Shown: piece by piece, positions 55,566-64,000 of the stretch | How positions within the stretch are numbered: the stretch's first letter is position 1 | Layout: each line of letters opens with the position of its first letter | From: Isoetes taiwanensis | Lineage: Eukaryota > Streptophyta > Lycopodiopsida > Isoetales > Isoetaceae | DNA: 64,000 nt | Direction: 5' to 3' | Assembly: GCA_021234155.1 (NCBI GenBank) | Contig: JAJEKV010000013.1 | Location: forward strand, 186,001-250,000 | Position numbers and translations under genes: made by a program | Notes under the pieces: model-generated | Told to the model about the DNA's origin: nothing | What the model saw: the letters and a program-made list of their open reading frames with translations, nothing else | The model's database searches: none

Positions 55566-55770
55566 GGTTCGATTCAGCCCGTACTCCTGTAACAAAAGGA
55601 GAAGAGAATTGTGACATTTTCGAGAGGATTTCTTGCAAGCGGCATCAAATTTCTTGTTGGCCAGTTGTCAACAAGTACAGTCAGCTTCCTAGAGGCCATT
55701 GCACTTGAGATTTGTCCTGGTATTGTTAAGTTAATGAAAAGAACCCTTGCTGCAGTTCTGCAAGAATGAT
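55566..55770 (-). pseudogene. captured exon-like piece in Helitron-B
   Basis: The minus strand encodes RTAARVLFINLTIPGQISSA then RKLTVLVDNWPTRNLMPLAR without stops, bounded on its 3' side by CTCCTTTTGTTACAG. The composition is protein-like. The phrase LLARN/PLARNPL recalls the piece at 49.7 kb, so both could come from one gene. Parent gene not recognised. Confidence 0.35.
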
Positions 55771-56539
55771 AAAGTATGTTGGACATATGCAAACACCATT
55801 ACATGATCCTATCCCCTTTCCATAAATAGTTCTGCAAATCTGTTGGATATAAGATAAAATATTAATGATGCAGCAGAACTGTGAGAGTAACAGTCAGTGC
55901 TTCGAAGAAAAAAACAGTTTTTCCTATCGACCTAGCCTTCCAATCCTCAACTTCTCAGAGATACAAACAGTAGTTAGGATTTGTTGAAACATGAATATAG
56001 ATGTTTTGAGCATTAAAGGCATATATATAGACCCTCAAGAGAGCTCTTCTGCAGGTAACCAAACCCCTTGCAGCAAGAACAAAGCATTAGTCCTAGTCTG
56101 ATAGCAATCCTTAACAAAAGACCATTCCATTCTGCATGCATTTTAAAAGACAACAACTTAATTTTTGAGTTTTCTCTGTGGCTGAGCAGATTTTGCATCA
56201 TTATTTCCATGTTTGAATTTAAACACCATAAATTATGCACCCTAACACACAAAAGCAGATAAACATATATTTTATGTAAATGAGCAATACTGATATCTGC
56301 ATACTCCAAATGTGTTAAGCGCGTCTAATGAATGCAAAACAATACAAAATCCCATCTCAAGGCCACAGAAAAAACCAGGTTTCAAGATCTAGTATGAATC
56401 ACCTGTGTCTGATCAGCAAAAAGCCATAGAAGCGTTGATCCTGTCAGAAACTATAAATTTAGACGTTTTAGTTTATATGCAATATGCATCACAGTTCACT
56501 CAATCACCCTTTTACTATTTCTAAAACACGAACATCACG

Positions 56540-56900
56540 GTTATCAATTTGCAGATGCAAAGCTATCGTACAGTTATTTTTGAATGATGCAAAGCTGGTA
56601 CAACGCTATCTTTTACAATCATTTTTAAATGATGCAAAGCTATCTTACGGTTTGCATTACTTCAGCTATCTTACAATTCTAGCTTCTGGAATTACACTAA
56701 ATAAAGCATACTTCATGAATTCTCTATTTTGTTACTAAGTTACATTCTGACAAAAGCTGGAAAATACAAACTGAACATCATGGTTATCAATTCGCAGATG
56801 CAAAGCTATCTTACAGTCATTTTCGAATGATGTAAAGCTGGTACAGTACTATCTTACAGTCATTTGCAAAGCTATCTTATGGCTTACTATTTTTGAAAGA
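56540..56900. repeat. irregular repeats of GATGCAAAGCTATCTTACAG
   Basis: The word GATGCAAAGCT occurs at least five times between 56550 and 56880, with TATCTTACAGTCATTT variants between. It is a local array within Helitron-B, close to its 5' end. Confidence 0.75.
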
Positions 56901-57556
56901 TGCAAAGTGATGTGGTTATTTCGTATTTGCAGCAAGAGAAGAACGATTTCGGAAGATTTGAATCCTGAAAGTCCTCAAAAAAAATGTCATCGTTAGTTTT
57001 GTAGCACCATCCGGCCCTGCTCAAGCACAAATGATCAAATGAAACTAATGAGAAACCTTCCAAGGTCGGCTCTAGAAGCAACGTCGACTCCAAAACCAAG
57101 ATCAGAACACAAAACCCTGAGAAAAAATATTTTATTTAGTTTTTTAGCACTATCCGACCAGCTCAAGCACAAATGATCAAACGATGCCACCATCAAAGTC
57201 GTCCAAAAGTCGTCTATACCTGCAGATCCGCTGGTTCTGTACTCATGTTTCCAATCCGACACAGTTGAATGCCAAATGATCAGACAAAATGAGATGGGCG
57301 CCAAAAAGGAGACAATGGAGAAAGCAGAGCACAAAATTCGTATGAAACTAAGCCATCCCAATTTTTTCTTGCTCTGATTTTCCATTCAATGCTTGCGGGC
57401 CATTCAACTTTGCACTTAATTTCGTCAACTGGGATCCCGCAGGGGGAAACTTCGATCCCGCATGAAGGCCGCAAGATGAAGGGAACGCCGCATGCGGCGT
57501 TACATGCGGCGTTGGCACACATACCAAAGCCCTCCCAAAATAAAAAAAAAAAAAGA

Positions 57557-57587
57557 TTTGAAAGTGATCTAACAAATATTTCTTACA
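57557..57587 (+). mobile_element. Copia-B 5' LTR, right part (31 bp)
   Basis: TTTGAAAGTGATCTAACAAA through TTCTTACA matches the end of the 3' LTR (63482-63512) exactly, and is followed by the primer-binding site. Confidence 0.95.
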
Positions 57588-57588
57588 T

Positions 57589-57600
57589 TGGTATCAGAGC
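57589..57600 (+). promoter_or_regulatory. Copia-B primer-binding site
   Basis: TGGTATCAGAGC is complementary to the 3' end of plant initiator-Met tRNA, two bases after the LTR end. The same site is used by the TRIM at 22324. Confidence 0.95.
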
Positions 57601-57604
57601 TAGG

Positions 57605-58969
57605 ATGTCTAGTAGGTTTGGAGCTGGTTTGTTGAATGCCATAGAAGTATTCAAGGGTGATTCTAGATTCCAAGTCTGGAAGGAAAAGATAAAGCAAGTT
57701 TTGCAAGTTGAAGGTTTCTGGGAGCTAATTGAGGGAGATGGCCCTGAAACAAGCTCGAGAGGAAGAGTTGATGTTGTGGTTGAACAAGGAAGTTCTTCAA
57801 ACAATCAGGAGCAGTCTGGAGAAACTCAAACCCGAGAGGTTGCTGTAACATCTAGGGAGATGTCAGTTGATGTGAATGCAAAATTAAGAGAGGCTCAAGG
57901 AATAATAATGAGCAAAGTTGGATCTAGTATTGTGCTGAAACTCAGAGGTATGAGTCCTAAACAAATGTGGAAATATATGTTGATAACATATGAGGAGAAA
58001 ACATCCTCTCAAATAGATGTTTTGGAAAATGAGCTTAGGAGACTAAAATTTCGAGAAAAGGATGATGTCAATGAATTCTTTCAAAACTTTGATAACATCA
58101 TTGCTGATTTGGAAGGTGCAGGGGTGTTTTACACTCAGCAACAGCAGGTGCTGGCACTATCTAGATCAGTGGCAAGTCTTGGAAATGTTTCTATATTTAT
58201 TAGAACAATTGCAAGAAATAGATCTAATGCAGAAAGGATGTTGAAAACAGAGATTGAACAATCAAAGGTTATGGATGATGAAGAAGCCACTCAGATTCTA
58301 TTCACAAAAGGTAAGGGGAAATTTGATGCACGCCAAAGGGGTAAAGTTGGTCCTTGCTTTAACTGTAACCAACTAGGACACATAAAGATAAATTGTCCTA
58401 ACTTAAACAAAGACATAAACTGCTATAACTGTGGGGGCAGGGGGCATTTTGCCTCAACCTGCTCCACACCAAAGGATGCAAATAAAGGCAGGGGCAGAGG
58501 AGGAAGAACAAGTTTCAATTTTAGAGGAAGAGGGAGAGGCAGGGGCAGGAATACTGAAGCTAATATTGCAGAAGAGGTTTTTCTGGAAGAAGAGGAAACT
58601 GGAGAAAATGAAGAGGTAAGAAATTGCAAGTTATTTTCGGCTTGTGAAAAACATATTGACAATAATGATGATTTTTTTATTCTAGATAGTGGAGCAGAAA
58701 CATCCATTGCATGCTCGAGAAAAATCTTAAAGGAATGCAAAGGAATTAATGGAGGACATGTGCAAGTTGGAAATGGAGATTTGCAAAAAGTTAAAGATGT
58801 TGAAATCTTAGAACTATTTGATCTAAATGGAAAAAGTGTGAATTTGCAAAATGTACTTTGTGTACCAAATCTTGTGAGAAATTTAATATCTATTTCTCAA
58901 CTTGTGGATATGGGATTCAAGTTGTATTTGAGCAAATGGATTGCAAAATTTATGAAGGGAATGATCTAA
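57605..58969 (+). pseudogene. Copia-B gag and protease
   Basis: Start ATG 57605, five bases after the primer site; the open frame further upstream lies in Helitron-B and is not part of gag. FKGDSRFQVWKEKIKQVLQV opens gag, with ENELRRLKFREKDDVNEFF in the core. There are two zinc knuckles, CFNCNQLGHIKINC and CYNCGGRGHFASTC; two are less usual than one in plant Copia. An RGRGRGR linker is followed by the protease motif FILDSGAETSIACS. A frameshift near 58930 ends the frame; the reading continues in the frame starting at 58858. Confidence 0.85.
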
Positions 58970-59660
58970 AATTTCTAGGAAGGAGGGTTGGAAATTTGTT
59001 TGGCATAAATGCTAAAAGTCTTGGATCCATAAATCTGATAACAAAACCTGATATGGAAATCTGGCATGAAAGACTAGGGCATTCAAATTTCAAAAATCTT
59101 GAGTTTATGGTTAAACAAGGCATGATCAAATCGGATACATTTAAGGATGTTTGCAAAGGATGCCAATTAGGAAAGCACTCAAGACTCCATTTTCAAAAGG
59201 AAAAAGGAAGACCAAGGATATTCTTGAATTAATTCATACTGACTTGGGCCCTTTGAATGTGACAGGAATTATAGGGAAAAGATATTTTACGACTTTTGTG
59301 GATGATTACAGCAGAAGAACAAAGGTTTATTGTCTTAGAACAAAAGACCTTGCCTATGAAGCTTTAGGACATTTGCTGCAGAAGTTGAATGCCAAACTGG
59401 GAAGAGAATCAAATGTGTCGGTCTGACAGAGGAGGTGAGTACCTATCCCACAAATTTAAGAAATATTGCTTAAGTAGAGGTATCAAAAGACAATTCACAT
59501 GCAGCTACACACCCCAGCAGAATGGGGTTGCAGAAAGAAAAAACAAATCCATCCTAAATGCTGTAAGATCCATGCTTAAGCATGTTGGTCTGCCAAACTT
59601 TCTTTGGGAAGAAGCAGTAAAGACTGCTGTGCTAGTGCAAAATGCTTTGCCAACCAAAAG
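58930..59660 (+). pseudogene. Copia-B integrase, N-terminal and core parts
   Basis: IWHERLGHSNFKNLEFMVKQ and VCKGCQLGKH form the HHCC zinc region. LELIHTDLGPL, VDDYSRRTKVY, then CRSDRGGEYLSHKFKKYC and YTPQQNGVAERKNKS carry the D-D-E core. Frame changes near 59190 and 59415 break it. It stops at 59660, where a solo LTR inserted; the continuation is at 61229. Confidence 0.85.
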
Positions 59661-61228
59661 TGTGACGGCCCCAGCCCCAGCTCATATACGATGCCCCGAT
59701 CGTATACAAACTGGAGATCATCCCTCAAACCAGCATCTGCTCGCTGACATGAGGCCGTCCACCTAACATCGGGCCCTTGATGGTGGCCAAGAGCCCGACG
59801 GGGAAGAATGGACGTGTCATTCATCCCGTCTCCCTCCTAGCTGTGGAAGCGTAAGCAAACATGAGCACATGACATCAATCAACAATAACATACCCACCTC
59901 GAAGGGTGGTCCACCATATCACAGTAGCTGCAACAACACATCAGTACATCAACATAACATGGGGAAGATCCTACCCAGGCTCAGACTCATGGGGAAAAAC
60001 TGACGGCTTGGGTCTCCGGATAACAATGCAGACAGAATTCATGGCAAATGGATTTGGCTGGCATAGGAACATGGCCGTTGGGTAGTCCACTCCATCCGCC
60101 CCTCCCGTGCACACTTTGCAGAATAGGTTGAAAAGCTTTGGGACCTAACCGTAGCCTGCCGGGTGAATAGCCAGAGGGGCTACTACTACTGGGTTGCATC
60201 TCCCCAGCCGCGATGAGGCAGGAGGGAAGTCACCTCCCCTCCAGAAGCATCCATGCCCTTCACAGGCGGCTAGAGAGCCACTGCTCTTATTCGACTTCAA
60301 CTCACTGGAAGGTGACGCATCACCCCACGAGTGTCGAGCTCATGCCTTGCCCACACGCAGTGACAAGCCATTAGGCCTAGCCCGCGGAGACCCCCCGTAG
60401 GCCTTACACACCAGAGGGGTCAGTCTATGTAGGGACATGTTCTTCCTTATCAGCCGGTCGGATCCCTCCACCCACAACCAGGCGGGCTCCTGTGCACGGG
60501 CCGCATTAATTAGGAATTAATGGGCTAAAACTAGGATCATCCATCTACTTGGGCTCTGAGTCTCTAGCCCCCTTCCCAATACACAAGAGTGGCACATAGA
60601 ATGTCAAAACATCAATACAACAGAACTGAAATAATAGAATACATCTACTCTAATCTACCTAATCATACATGGTTAGGTTCCTTTGTTAGTGTTTATCATT
60701 CTTAGGCTGTAGGGGTCGCCTATAGCTAAGAATGGATACTAATCCTATGGAATGAGGGCTGAAAACTCAGATCTAACTATCGGATCAACCACTAACCTGC
60801 TTCTTGGCTGGCTCCCACTCCTCTGAAAGCATCCATGCTGCTGGATTTCGAGACTGCTGGTCTTGGATCGAGCTGCAACCTAGGAATTCCGATTCCTCTG
60901 CTACTCTTCAGGCGAAATGGCGTCCAATGCTGCTCCAATCCGACCTATAGGGGCTGGAAACCGAAAGGGTTTCCCTTTTAGGGTTTATGCCCCTTTATCC
61001 CCACGAATTTTAGGGCTGGGCCCTTTTGGTCAATGGGCTATTGCCACATGGCAAAAGATATTATATTCACATGTGGCCTTAACATGTGCAATATAACGGT
61101 TCACAAGGTCGTACCCTAGGGTACTACCCTTTACGATCGCCGTGTACATGTCGTCTGAGTCGACATGTACTAGTGACGTGTCAGTATAATATACGTATTC
61201 ATACCGTATGTTATGCTGGAACGTCACA
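59661..61228. mobile_element. solo LTR (1.57 kb) of another LTR retrotransposon
   Basis: It begins TGTGACGGCCCCAG and ends GCTGGAACGTCACA (TG...CA, with short inverted ends TGTGACG/CGTCACA). AAAAG at 59656-59660 is repeated at 61229-61233. No primer-binding site, gag or pol is inside, so it is a single LTR left by recombination between two LTRs. The orientation and parent family are not fixed; the length and TGTGACGGCCCC start fit a Ty3/gypsy element. After removal of the insert and one AAAAG, the Copia-B frame is continuous. Confidence 0.85.
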
Positions 61229-61685
61229 AAAAGTCTAGAAGGTATGTGCCCAGAATTTTTATGGTCAGGAAGTATGCCTAACTTTGAAAAATATAAAGCA
61301 TATGGTTGTCTGGGATACACTCATGTTCCCAAGGAGAATTAAAATTGGATGACAGATGCATCATAACCTATTTGGTAGGATATGATGAGCATTCAAAAGG
61401 CTACAGAATGTACAATCCAGAAAGAAGAAACATCATAGTAAGCAGAAATGTAACCTTTGTAGAAGAAGAATTATACAGGCCAAGGTCTATAAGCAAAGTG
61501 GAGATTAAGTCAAAATTGGTAGAGCCCTGCAATACAAACGTGAATGATATAGCAGACTCAGATGACAAGATAGATAAGAATGCACAAAGCTTAGAAGAAA
61601 ACAATCTTGAAGATGTATGCAATAATGAGGAAATTGACAATGGTGAAGACAATAACAATAATGCAAAAAACCATGAAATGATGGA
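61229..61685 (+). pseudogene. Copia-B integrase C-terminus and linker
   Basis: GMCPEFLWSGSMPNFEKYKA-type sequence (61240-61300, in shifting frames) is followed by TYLVGYDEHSKGYRMYNPER and NIIVSRNVTFVEEELY, the usual end of Copia integrase. An Asn/Asp/Glu-rich linker follows. At about 61685 it jumps straight to the RT just before YVDD, so a large part of RT is missing. Confidence 0.8.
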
Positions 61686-62698
61686 AATGTGTATGTTCTG
61701 AAAAGAGGAGATGAATTTTGCATAATGGCAATTTATGTGGATGATTGCATCCTAGCTGCTAATGGCATTGGCATACTAAATCAGTGCAAGGAAATTCTTA
61801 AAAGGAAATACAAAATGACAGATTTAGGGGAACTCTCGAAATTCCTGGGAATACAAGTGAAAAGATGCAGAGAAAAGGATCACCATATGCCAAAATGAGT
61901 ATATCGATACAGTGTTAAATAAATTTGATATGGAAGATTGTAATCCAACAAAAGTGCCAATTCAGACAGGGACAAAGTTGTCAAAGAACATGTGTCCAAA
62001 AACAGACAAAGAAAGAGAAAAGATGTCAAAGGTACCATATAGACAATTAGTGGGATGTTTGCTGCTTATTGCAAACAACACTAGGCCATATATAGCCTTT
62101 GTTGTAAATGCCTTGAGTAGGTACAACAATGATCCAGAACATGAGCATTGGCAGATTGCTAAGAAAGTATTAAGATATTTGAAGGGTACAAAAAATAAAG
62201 GAGTTGTATATAGCACAAAAGATCTACAAATAAAAGCATATAGTGATGCTGACCGGTGTGGAGATATTGATGAGAGAAAGTCCACTTCTGGTTATGTTCT
62301 ATTTCTAGGTGGAGGACCTATAAGTTGGAGGAGTAAGAAGCAAACATCTATTGCTCTTTCAACAGCTGAATCAGAGTATGCATCAACTACATTAGCAGCA
62401 AGAAATTGTATGGGCAAGGAGGTTCATGGAAGAACTTGGAATAAAGCAAGAGGGCAGTACAGATTTATTCTGTGACAATCAGAGCTGCATTGCAATGACG
62501 AAAAATCCTGTTTTGCATGAAAGGACAAAGCATATAGAAATGGAAATGCACTTCGTTAGAGATATGGTGAAAAGGGAAGAAATTTGCTTGAAATATGTCT
62601 GCTCAGAAAATCAGATAGCAGATATTTTAACAAAGGCTTTGGGAAGCAACAGGTTTCAGAAATTATCAGACTTATTAAATTGCAGAGAAGTTACATGA
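61686..62698 (+). pseudogene. Copia-B RT end and RNase H
   Basis: It starts VLKRGDEFCIMAIYVDDCIL, with YVDD near 61733-61745, then TDLGELSKFLGIQVKRC. A frame change near 61895 follows, then QLVGCLLLIANNTRPYIAFV and RNase H landmarks (YSDADRCGDIDERKSTSGYV, SLSTAESEYAS-type ALSTAESEYAST). A further frame change near 62420 leads to CDNQSCIAMTKNPVLHERTK and the ADILTKAL tail. RT fingers and palm upstream of YVDD are deleted. Confidence 0.85.
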
Positions 62699-62706
62699 TT
62701 ATGATC

Positions 62707-62716
62707 TGAAGGGGAA
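62707..62716 (+). promoter_or_regulatory. Copia-B polypurine tract
   Basis: TGAAGGGGAA directly precedes the 3' LTR, the normal place for plus-strand priming. Confidence 0.85.
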
Positions 62717-63512
62717 TGTTAGAATTCATATCATAATCATATGTGTTGTGATAACTGTGAAGATTGAGTGACCTAAGCAAACATGTGAAAGATACAAGAG
62801 AAAGATCATTTAAATGGGAACTCCTCATGCACTGCTTATGCAAAGGTCAGTTGATCTAAGCTGTAACACAATGTGAGATCATACAAGGCATTGAAGAAAG
62901 AAGTGCACATTGGGCACTTAGGATGTGATCATGGTTTCATGTAAATAATTTAAAGATATCATATTTAGGTTTAATGGTTACATGGTTAACATTGACCTAA
63001 ATGTAAATATGGGATATTGTTTGTTCTCGATCCAATGAGATGAAACCGAGTTGGTTATGAACTCGGTCCAATGAAACAAAGGCAGAGAAATCTTCGGCAG
63101 ATCGGTGAGGCTTGACCGCCGGAACCGAGGCTGATTAAATAACCAAAGATGTACAGAATAGGTAGACAGGGGATTTACCAAGTTGTGATCAACGGAAAAC
63201 ACAGGTTTGTGGTGTTAAAGAAGGGAAGAAAGTTCATTGATTTGGGAAGCCAGTGAAATTCGATTATTGCAATATTGCTACAGTAATATTTCTTTGTTCT
63301 ATATATTGGTTGAGCATTAATGCAAATGCTAATGTTGAGCAAATAGAACGAGAGATGTTACATGTTGAATTTGAAGGATAAAACCTTATCTATGAAAATC
63401 ATATTGCATGAATGAAGTTCAAGCAAATGACTAAAAGAAATATGAACTAATCTGTCAACACAGTTGTGTGATTCAAGTATATTTGAAAGTGATCTAACAA
63501 ATATTTCTTACA
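62717..63512 (+). mobile_element. Copia-B 3' LTR (796 bp)
   Basis: TGTTAGAATTC ... TTCTTACA, flanked on the right by GGCAC. It is intact and so preserves the pre-insertion state of the Helitron-B target site at 63481-63482. Confidence 0.95.
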
Positions 63513-63660
63513 GGCACAAACCATCCCTAATTTAGGTTGCTCAAGTCTAGCCAACTGTTGATTACCACCACCACGGCCTCGGCTACGACCACGACCACGA
63601 CTTCGCCTAGTATCAGTAACAAGAGCCTTTTCATCTTCTCGACCTCGTTTCTTATTATCA
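63513..63660 (-). pseudogene. Copia-A gag, basic region and first half of zinc knuckle
   Basis: The minus strand from 63660 encodes NKKRGREDEKALVTDTRRSR, an Arg-Gly-rich RGRGRSRGRGGG stretch, and LARLEQPKLGMVC, whose cysteine is the first of the zinc knuckle completed at 46449. The GGCAC duplication lies in this codon run, so Copia-B split the gag gene here. Sequence right of about 63660 is unrelated, so upstream gag and the 5' LTR of Copia-A are absent. Confidence 0.85.
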
Positions 63661-64000
63661 GGGATAGGTTCAATACTGTATACGTTTTATACTCAATATA
63701 TATTTTTCGAATGATACGTCACAAATTTGAAGCATAATACGTCAAAAATACGGCAAAAAAAAAAATTCCGGCATCGGGAATTTTTCAGTTTCGCGTAAGC
63801 GAAACGTTTTTTGCGTAAGCGATCTGGGAAAAAAAAAATCTTTTTTTTTTAATTTTCGCGTAAGAAGCGAAAAAAGTTTCGCGAAGGTTTCGCTTACGCG
63901 AATTTTTTTTTTCCGGCCGGCGAGTGAAAAATATGAAAAATACGTATTTTACCTAAAAATAGGTATTTTTGGACTTTATACGTCCAGAAAAATAATTTCG
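63661..64000. other. AT-rich end of window with GCGTAAGCG palindromic words
   Basis: TTCGCGTAAGCGAAACG (63789-63805) and TTCGCTTACGCGAA (63889-63902) are inverted relatives, with poly(T)/poly(A) runs between and TACGTATTTTACC near the end. This looks like one side of an element that continues beyond the window. Confidence 0.5.

Larger units (their letters stand above)
47235..57556 (-). mobile_element. Helitron-B, 10.3-kb non-autonomous Helitron with proven ends
   Basis: In minus orientation it starts TC at 57556-57555 and ends CTAG at 47238-47235, inserted between A (47234) and T (57557). The uninterrupted 3' LTR of the same Copia reads AAGTATATTTGAAAG at 63475-63489, the exact empty site without target duplication, as expected for Helitrons. 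A terminal hairpin lies at 47246-47264. No Rep or helicase is encoded. The cargo includes exon-like pieces near 49.4, 49.7 and 55.7 kb and a LINE (LINE-B) of about 4.9 kb. Confidence 0.95.
46455..63512 (+). mobile_element. Copia-B, complete LTR retrotransposon with two nested insertions
   Basis: The two LTRs, the initiator-Met primer-binding site, gag-pol remnants in Copia order (protease, integrase, RT, RNase H), the polypurine tract and an exact GGCAC duplication define the element. It spans 17.06 kb. 10.3 kb of that is Helitron-B in the 5' LTR and about 1.6 kb is a solo LTR in integrase. It inserted in the zinc knuckle of Copia-A gag, in the opposite orientation. The coding region has several frameshifts and a deletion of the RT fingers/palm, so it is dead. 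Confidence 0.95.

Noticed and set aside
57389-57604. Upstream in-frame extension of Copia-B gag
   Set aside because: This part lies in Helitron-B and the last LTR bases; the proper gag ATG is at 57605 after the primer-binding site.

Overview
The window looks like nuclear DNA of a land plant from a repeat-rich, intergenic part of a large genome. Nearly every recognisable coding trace belongs to a plant-type transposable element (Copia, LINE, Helitron, CACTA-like, TRIM, solo LTR, MITE-like). Short spliceosomal introns of about 70-150 nt with normal GT-AG ends are visible in several genes. I could not place the plant more narrowly, and I saw no rRNA, tRNA, CRISPR or organellar genes. Layout: 0-7.8 kb holds short repeats, a 147-bp near-perfect hairpin, a 0.7-kb fold-back element and a decayed minus-strand LINE (LINE-A, 4.6-6.7 kb) split by a 215-bp MITE-like insertion. 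7.8-15 kb holds a Helitron 3' end (minus strand), tandem-repeat arrays and a LINE 3' fragment. 15-25.6 kb is a mosaic of gene-like pieces between repeated modules: an apparently intact spliced gene of unknown function (15.9-17.4 kb, plus), an ankyrin-like fragment present twice, a spliced Ulp1/C48-type protease gene with a GC-rich neighbour (18.7-21.8 kb, minus), and two copies of an unrecognised host-gene fragment, one carrying a complete 453-bp TRIM. 26-31.2 kb holds a promoter with two small unknown ORFs, a LINE-related insertion in a tandem duplication, and the first half of a Helitron Rep gene. 31.2-46 kb holds the 3' half of a Copia element (Copia-A) interrupted by a 5.9-kb CACTA-like transposon, then LINE and TRIM fragments, then the second half of the Helitron Rep gene on the opposite strand. 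46-63.7 kb holds the 5' half of Copia-A (minus strand), interrupted by a second complete Copia (Copia-B, 46455-63512). Copia-B carries a 10.3-kb Helitron in its 5' LTR and a 1.57-kb solo LTR in its integrase. How it fits together: the Helitron Rep gene and Copia-A are each cut into two complementary halves, and both cuts lie at the same two places (about 31.22 kb and 46.0 kb) with opposite strands. One inversion of about 14.8 kb explains both. Target-site duplications give the order of events: CACTA into Copia-A (AAT), Copia-B into the Copia-A gag zinc knuckle (GGCAC), Helitron-B into the Copia-B 5' LTR (A|T, with the other LTR as the empty site), and the solo LTR into Copia-B (AAAAG). I found no clear evidence for a wholly new biological system. 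The best candidates for something undescribed are the spliced gene at 15.9 kb, the Ulp1 gene pair, and the two ORFs upstream of the Helitron Rep gene.
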